In this document: in pieces, positions 59,087 through 64,000 of the stretch
Layout of the letters: every line of letters begins with the position of its first letter
Numbering within the stretch: the stretch's first letter is position 1
Assembly: GCF_002742625.1 (NCBI RefSeq)
Contig: NZ_PEBF01000001.1
Location: forward strand, 62,001 to 126,000
Source: Caulobacter sp. FWC2
GTDB lineage: Bacteria; Pseudomonadota; Alphaproteobacteria; Caulobacterales; Caulobacteraceae
Length of the DNA stretch: 64,000 bases
Direction: 5' to 3'
The notes under the pieces: model-generated
Told to the model about the DNA's origin: nothing
The model's database searches: none
What the model saw: only the letters and a program-made list of their open reading frames with translations
Position numbers and translations under genes: made by a program

Positions 59087-59506
59087 TCAGGCGCTGTCCT
59101 CCAGGTTCAGCACGAACCGCCCGCGCTGTTCCGGCGTCGGGACCATGCAGCGGTCCCTCCTGCCGATCAGCCGGTAGCAGTTCCTGGCGATCCAGTCATA
59201 GGCCGCGTCGGCCGGGCCGCGCGGCAGGTGGTCGACGACGGCCAGCCAGCGCCAGGGCGCGCGCAACCGGCGCAGCAGGGCGGCGATGGCGGCGGTCTTG
59301 GTCAGGGCTCGGCCATGGTCGAGGAACAGGAAGCTCTCGGGCGAATCGGGATCCAGGCCGTGCCGGGCGGCCAGCACCCGGCCCAGCGGCGACTGGATGG
59401 GGGTGAAGCGGATCGCGCCTTCGCGGTCCAGGCGCAGCACCGTCCGGACGGTCCCGTTGCAGAGCGCACAGACACCGTCGAACAGCATCAGGCCGTCTTC
59501 GTTCAT
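59087..59506 (-). CDS. DCC-family thiol-disulfide oxidoreductase-like protein
   Basis: A 139-residue protein of the DUF393/DCC family, with the N-terminal DGVCALCNGTVR (Asp-x-x-Cys-x-x-Cys) and YDWIARNCYRLIGRRDRC toward the end. The thioredoxin-like fold suggests redox function but no reaction is established. The start at 59506 overlaps the stop of the SRPBCC gene by 4 bases (ATGA), so they are co-translated; GAGGGA lies upstream. It converges with the serine hydrolase gene after 18 bases. Confidence 0.85.
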   Translation of the reverse strand: MNEDGLMLFDGVCALCNGTVRTVLRLDREGAIRFTPIQSPLGRVLAARHGLDPDSPESFLFLDHGRALTKTAAIAALLRRLRAPWRWLAVVDHLPRGPADAAYDWIARNCYRLIGRRDRCMVPTPEQRGRFVLNLEDSA

Positions 59507-60075
59507 CGTCCCTCGCACTCGCGCCGCAAGGCCTTGAGCGACTGTGGCACGTCGCGGCGCATCATGCCGCTGACCATGCCGGCCGGCACGGCGAAGGGGG
59601 CGGTGGCCCACATGTCGTAGGTGACGCGGGTGCGCAGGCCGCCGTCCAGCGGTTCCAGCCGCCAGGCGCCGTCGCAGGCCCGGATGTCGCCGCCGATGCA
59701 GGTGAAGCGGATCAGCCGGTCAGGCTCAAGGGTCACGCGCGAGGTCGAGTGCATCGTCGGCAGGAAGAAGCCCCACCGGACCGTGTGCTCGCGGATCTCG
59801 GTCCCGTCGGAGCCTCGCGAGACGACGCGGCAGCGCTTGACGCCCGGACTCATGCGGGCGGCCCGGTCGCAGTCCAGGATGATGCGGAAAACCACGCTGG
59901 GCGGGGCGTCGATGTCGACGGTGGCGCGGACCATGCCGCGTCCCTGACCGTCGGCGCGGGCTTCGACCGCGATGCCGTCGCCCTTCGTCTCCCACTCGGA
60001 GTCGGCCGCCTCAGCCTTGGAGAGGGCGGGACCCGCCAGGGCGATCAGGAGAGCGAAAGGAACGAACCGGCGCAT
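59503..60075 (-). CDS. Exported SRPBCC (START-like) lipid-binding protein
   Basis: A 190-residue protein. A signal peptide (FVPFALLIALAGPALS to AEA) precedes a polyketide-cyclase/SRPBCC domain: VRATVDIDAPPSVVFRIILDCDRAARMSPGVKRCRVVSR and a beta sheet ending in a long C-terminal helix. Such domains bind hydrophobic ligands. It is first in a two-gene unit with the DCC protein and lies 33 bases from the acs stop on the same strand, so acs readthrough is possible. The ligand is unknown. Confidence 0.8.
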   Translation of the reverse strand: MRRFVPFALLIALAGPALSKAEAADSEWETKGDGIAVEARADGQGRGMVRATVDIDAPPSVVFRIILDCDRAARMSPGVKRCRVVSRGSDGTEIREHTVRWGFFLPTMHSTSRVTLEPDRLIRFTCIGGDIRACDGAWRLEPLDGGLRTRVTYDMWATAPFAVPAGMVSGMMRRDVPQSLKALRRECEGR

Positions 60076-60108
60076 TGTGCTGACGCTAACGCGCCGGTGT
60101 GGCTTTCG

Positions 60109-62049
<1,941 letters not shown>

Positions 62050-62098
62050 GCCGTCTACTCCCTTATCTCGTTGCCGCGGAGTTATGCGCAGGGGGGCG

Positions 62099-62141
62099 TT
62101 GCGCGCAAGAAGACCACTGCGGTTTCTTGCGCCGACGCAAG
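62099..62141. promoter_or_regulatory. Paired TTGCG...CGCAA operators between acs and the creatininase gene
   Basis: TTGCGCGCAA (62099-62108, perfect) and CTTGCG-CCGA-CGCAAG (about 62126-62141) have centres 30 bases apart, close to three helical turns. They lie about 50 and 80 bases upstream of acs. They resemble paired sites of RamB/PccR-type short-chain acyl-CoA regulators (TTTGCAAA-like); the regulator itself is not identified. Confidence 0.5.
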
Positions 62142-62179
62142 GCGGGGTCCAATTGAGGAGCGCCTGTTAGGAGTTTCCC

Positions 62180-62935
62180 ATGCTGCTCGCCCTGTCCACC
62201 TGGTCCGAGATCGAGACCCGCCTGAAGACCAGCACGAGCGTGGTGGTGCCGATTGGCTCCAACGAGCAGCACGGGCCGACGGGCCTGCTGGGCACCGACT
62301 GGCTGTGCCCGGAGATCATCGCCCACGAGGCCAGCAAGCGGGCCGGCGACAGGATCCTGGTGGCCCCGACCTTCAATATCGGCATGGCCCAGCATCACCT
62401 GGCCTTCCCGGGGACCATCTTCCTGCGGCCCTCGACCTTCATCGCGGCGATCGGCGACTGGGTGCGGTCGCTGGGCGCGCACGGCTTCACGCGGATCTAC
62501 TTCCTGAACGGCCACGGTGGCAATGTCGCCTCGATCGAGGCGGCGTTCTCGGAGATCTATGCCGACTACAGCTTCCGCCAGCAGCGGGCGCCGTTCGCCC
62601 TGAAGCTGAAGAACTGGTGGGACCTGGCCGGCGTCAACGCCCTGGCCAATCGCCAATTCCCCGTCGGCCACGGCTCGCACGCCACGCCGTCCGAGATCGC
62701 CGTGACCCAGTGGGCCTATCCCGAGACGATCAAGACGACGGCCTATGAGCCGAAGATCGCGCCGTCCGGTCCGATCCGCGAGGCGTTGGATTTCCGCGCC
62801 CGCTACGCCGACGGCCGCATGGGCTCGGACCCGGCCCAGGCCACGCCCGAAAAGGGCGGCGAGCTGGTCGACATGGCGGCCAACGCCCTGCTGGAGGACA
62901 TCGCCGCGTTCGGGGCCGAGAAGGCGCCGGGTTAA
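62180..62935 (+). CDS. Creatininase-family amidohydrolase
   Basis: A 251-residue metal-dependent enzyme. Ligand positions are visible in SNEQHGP (E29, H31), GTDW (D40), LNGHGGN (H112) and SIEAAF (E120). The family includes creatininase, FAPy deformylases and peptide-maturing enzymes (MftE-type). Nothing nearby shows creatine use, so the substrate is open. AGGAG lies 6 bases before the ATG. Its TAA stop overlaps that of the convergent XdhC gene in TTAA, and it is divergent from acs across the paired palindromes. Confidence 0.85.
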   Translation: MLLALSTWSEIETRLKTSTSVVVPIGSNEQHGPTGLLGTDWLCPEIIAHEASKRAGDRILVAPTFNIGMAQHHLAFPGTIFLRPSTFIAAIGDWVRSLGAHGFTRIYFLNGHGGNVASIEAAFSEIYADYSFRQQRAPFALKLKNWWDLAGVNALANRQFPVGHGSHATPSEIAVTQWAYPETIKTTAYEPKIAPSGPIREALDFRARYADGRMGSDPAQATPEKGGELVDMAANALLEDIAAFGAEKAPG

Positions 62936-63918
62936 GCCTCGACCGTCCGTCGCGCCAGGGCCGGCTGGCCGTGGCGCGTGGCCATGATCTCGCCGATCAC
63001 CGCCACGGCGACCTCGAACGGGGCCTTGCCGCCCAGGTCCAGGCCGATCGGAGCGCGAAGCTTGGCCAGGTCGCGGTCGGTCAGGCCCGAGGCCTTCAGC
63101 CGCTCCAGCCGCTCCGGCAGCCGCCGCCGCGCGCCCAGCAGGCCGACATAGGGCGCGGGCGAGGGCAGGGCGGCCATCAGGGCGTCGTGGTCGATCTCCA
63201 TGTCGTGGCCGCAGACGGCGACGGCCGTCCAGGCGTCGAGACCGATGCCGGCCAGCGCCGCCTGAGGGCTCTCGCGGCTATAGGCGACCCCGGCCAGGGG
63301 CGGCGGCGCGGCGGGACCCTTGGGGCGGACCAGGAACGTCTCGAAGCCCGACTGCGCCCCCAGGCTGGCCACCGCAAGCGCGGTCGGATCGCCGCCCAGC
63401 ACCACCAGGCGCGGCGGCGGCTCGTAGGCCCGCTCGTACGCGCCCGGCCACGCGGCCTGCGGTTCCTCTACGCACAGCCGCTTCAAGCCGTCGGTGACCC
63501 AGAAGGCGGGAGCCCGAGCCTGGGCCAGGTCCAGCAGGGTTCGAACAGCGGGGTCGTTGGTTTCGATCTTCTCGACCAGGATCTCGATGCGGGCGCCGCA
63601 CAGCAGGCGGATGTCGGGCCAGGGGCTGCCTTCGCCATAAACGAGGCGGCGCGGCTGGCCGTCAGCCAGACAGGCCTCGGCGTGAACCTCGACATCGGCC
63701 TCGATGCAGCCGCCCGACAAAAAACCCGAAACAATTTTTTCGCCGAACACCATCTGGGCGCCGACCGGACGCGGTCCGCCGCCGCCCAGGGCGATGATTG
63801 TGGCCAGGGCCGCAGGCCCTCGGCAAAGCGCCGCCGCCAAGGCGGGACGGGCGTCGTCGGCCATGCCGTGCATGGGCCAGGGGGAGGGGGCGGCGTCGTC
63901 TGAGCGGTCGGTCGTCAT
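62932..63918 (-). CDS. XdhC/CoxI-family protein
   Basis: A 328-residue protein. The N-terminal XdhC_CoxI domain shows ATIIALGGGGPRPVGAQM and the hallmark SGGCIEADVEVHAE. The C-terminal Rossmann-like domain shows LVVLGGDPTALAVASLGAQSGFETFLVRP and CGHDMEIDHDALMAAL, ending in APIGLDLGGKAPFEVAVAVIGEI. Relatives insert or sulfurate the molybdenum cofactor of xanthine-dehydrogenase-type enzymes; no such enzyme is in the window. ATG 63918 is chosen; the frame is open to a TTG at 63966 but the added residues look non-coding. The last 82 bases of the window hold nothing else I can assign. Confidence 0.86.
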   Translation of the reverse strand: MTTDRSDDAAPSPWPMHGMADDARPALAAALCRGPAALATIIALGGGGPRPVGAQMVFGEKIVSGFLSGGCIEADVEVHAEACLADGQPRRLVYGEGSPWPDIRLLCGARIEILVEKIETNDPAVRTLLDLAQARAPAFWVTDGLKRLCVEEPQAAWPGAYERAYEPPPRLVVLGGDPTALAVASLGAQSGFETFLVRPKGPAAPPPLAGVAYSRESPQAALAGIGLDAWTAVAVCGHDMEIDHDALMAALPSPAPYVGLLGARRRLPERLERLKASGLTDRDLAKLRAPIGLDLGGKAPFEVAVAVIGEIMATRHGQPALARRTVEA

Positions 63919-64000
63919 CCGGGCGACTTTAACCCCTCGGCAAGGTTCCAGAAACCGGATGTTCAAACCTTGGCGCGTACCGTCGCGGTCTGTTGTTGTG

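Overview
The window looks like core chromosome of a Caulobacter-type alphaproteobacterium. GC is very high with strong third-position GC bias. The gene orders RNase D-lptC-lptA-lptB-rpoN-exoD-hpf-ptsN, aroA-cmk-rpsA-DUF3857-ihfB, yggT-yggU, hsp20-DUF1150 and bphO-bphP are alphaproteobacterial. Promoter-like TTGACG elements precede the tRNA genes. The genus is inferred from gene content and style, not from a database match. I see no insertion sequence, phage, CRISPR array, rRNA or replication origin. No gene-free stretch exceeds 300 bases; the largest gaps (32497-32740, 37648-37868, 42353-42583 and 20334-20543) hold promoters, hairpins or tRNA leaders.

Layout. 1-4 kb: the 3'-truncated gene of a membrane hybrid histidine kinase, a yggT-yggU pair, tRNA-Ala(CGC) and an OprB-type porin. 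4-13 kb: transketolase, glutamine-dependent NAD synthetase, a sugar-nucleotide set (GDP-mannose pyrophosphorylase, AGE-family isomerase, HAD-IIIA phosphatase, RmlD-like reductase) and transaldolase. 13-17 kb: small proteins, a MarR regulator, and a reverse-transsulfuration pair (cystathionine beta-synthase, then cystathionine gamma-lyase) separated by a 29-bp-arm palindrome. 17-26 kb: MscS channel, WbpE-like aminotransferase, two MFS transporters, a second hybrid kinase, an ATP-dependent DNA ligase with an unknown membrane protein, and a hotdog thioesterase. 26-34 kb: glutamate synthase (gltB/gltD), undecaprenyl-diphosphatase and an NDUFA9-like protein.

34-43 kb: tRNA-Leu(CAG), RNase D, the LPS-export genes lptCAB, sigma-54, an ExoD-like protein, the hibernation factor HPF, PtsN, the heat-shock pair DUF1150/Hsp20, tRNA-Ala(GGC) and a FYDLN-acid zinc protein. 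43-50 kb: aroA, cmk, rpsA, a DUF3857/transglutaminase protein, ihfB, mscL. 50-64 kb: amine oxidase, M16 peptidase, heme oxygenase plus bacteriophytochrome kinase, a serine hydrolase, a DCC/SRPBCC pair, acetyl-CoA synthetase, a creatininase-family protein and an XdhC-like protein.

Functional themes are central carbon and nitrogen metabolism, envelope polysaccharide/LPS assembly, and sensing or stress control (phytochrome, two hybrid kinases, sigma-54, HPF, Hsp20). Convergent neighbours are extremely tightly packed, several sharing or overlapping stop codons. I did not find an obviously new multi-gene system. The best leads are regulatory: a sigma-32 promoter plus an RBS-masking hairpin at hsp20, a possible leaderless hpf mRNA, a sigma-54-like promoter before rpoN itself, and operator palindromes before nadE and acs. 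The ligase with its unknown membrane-protein neighbour is a further lead.
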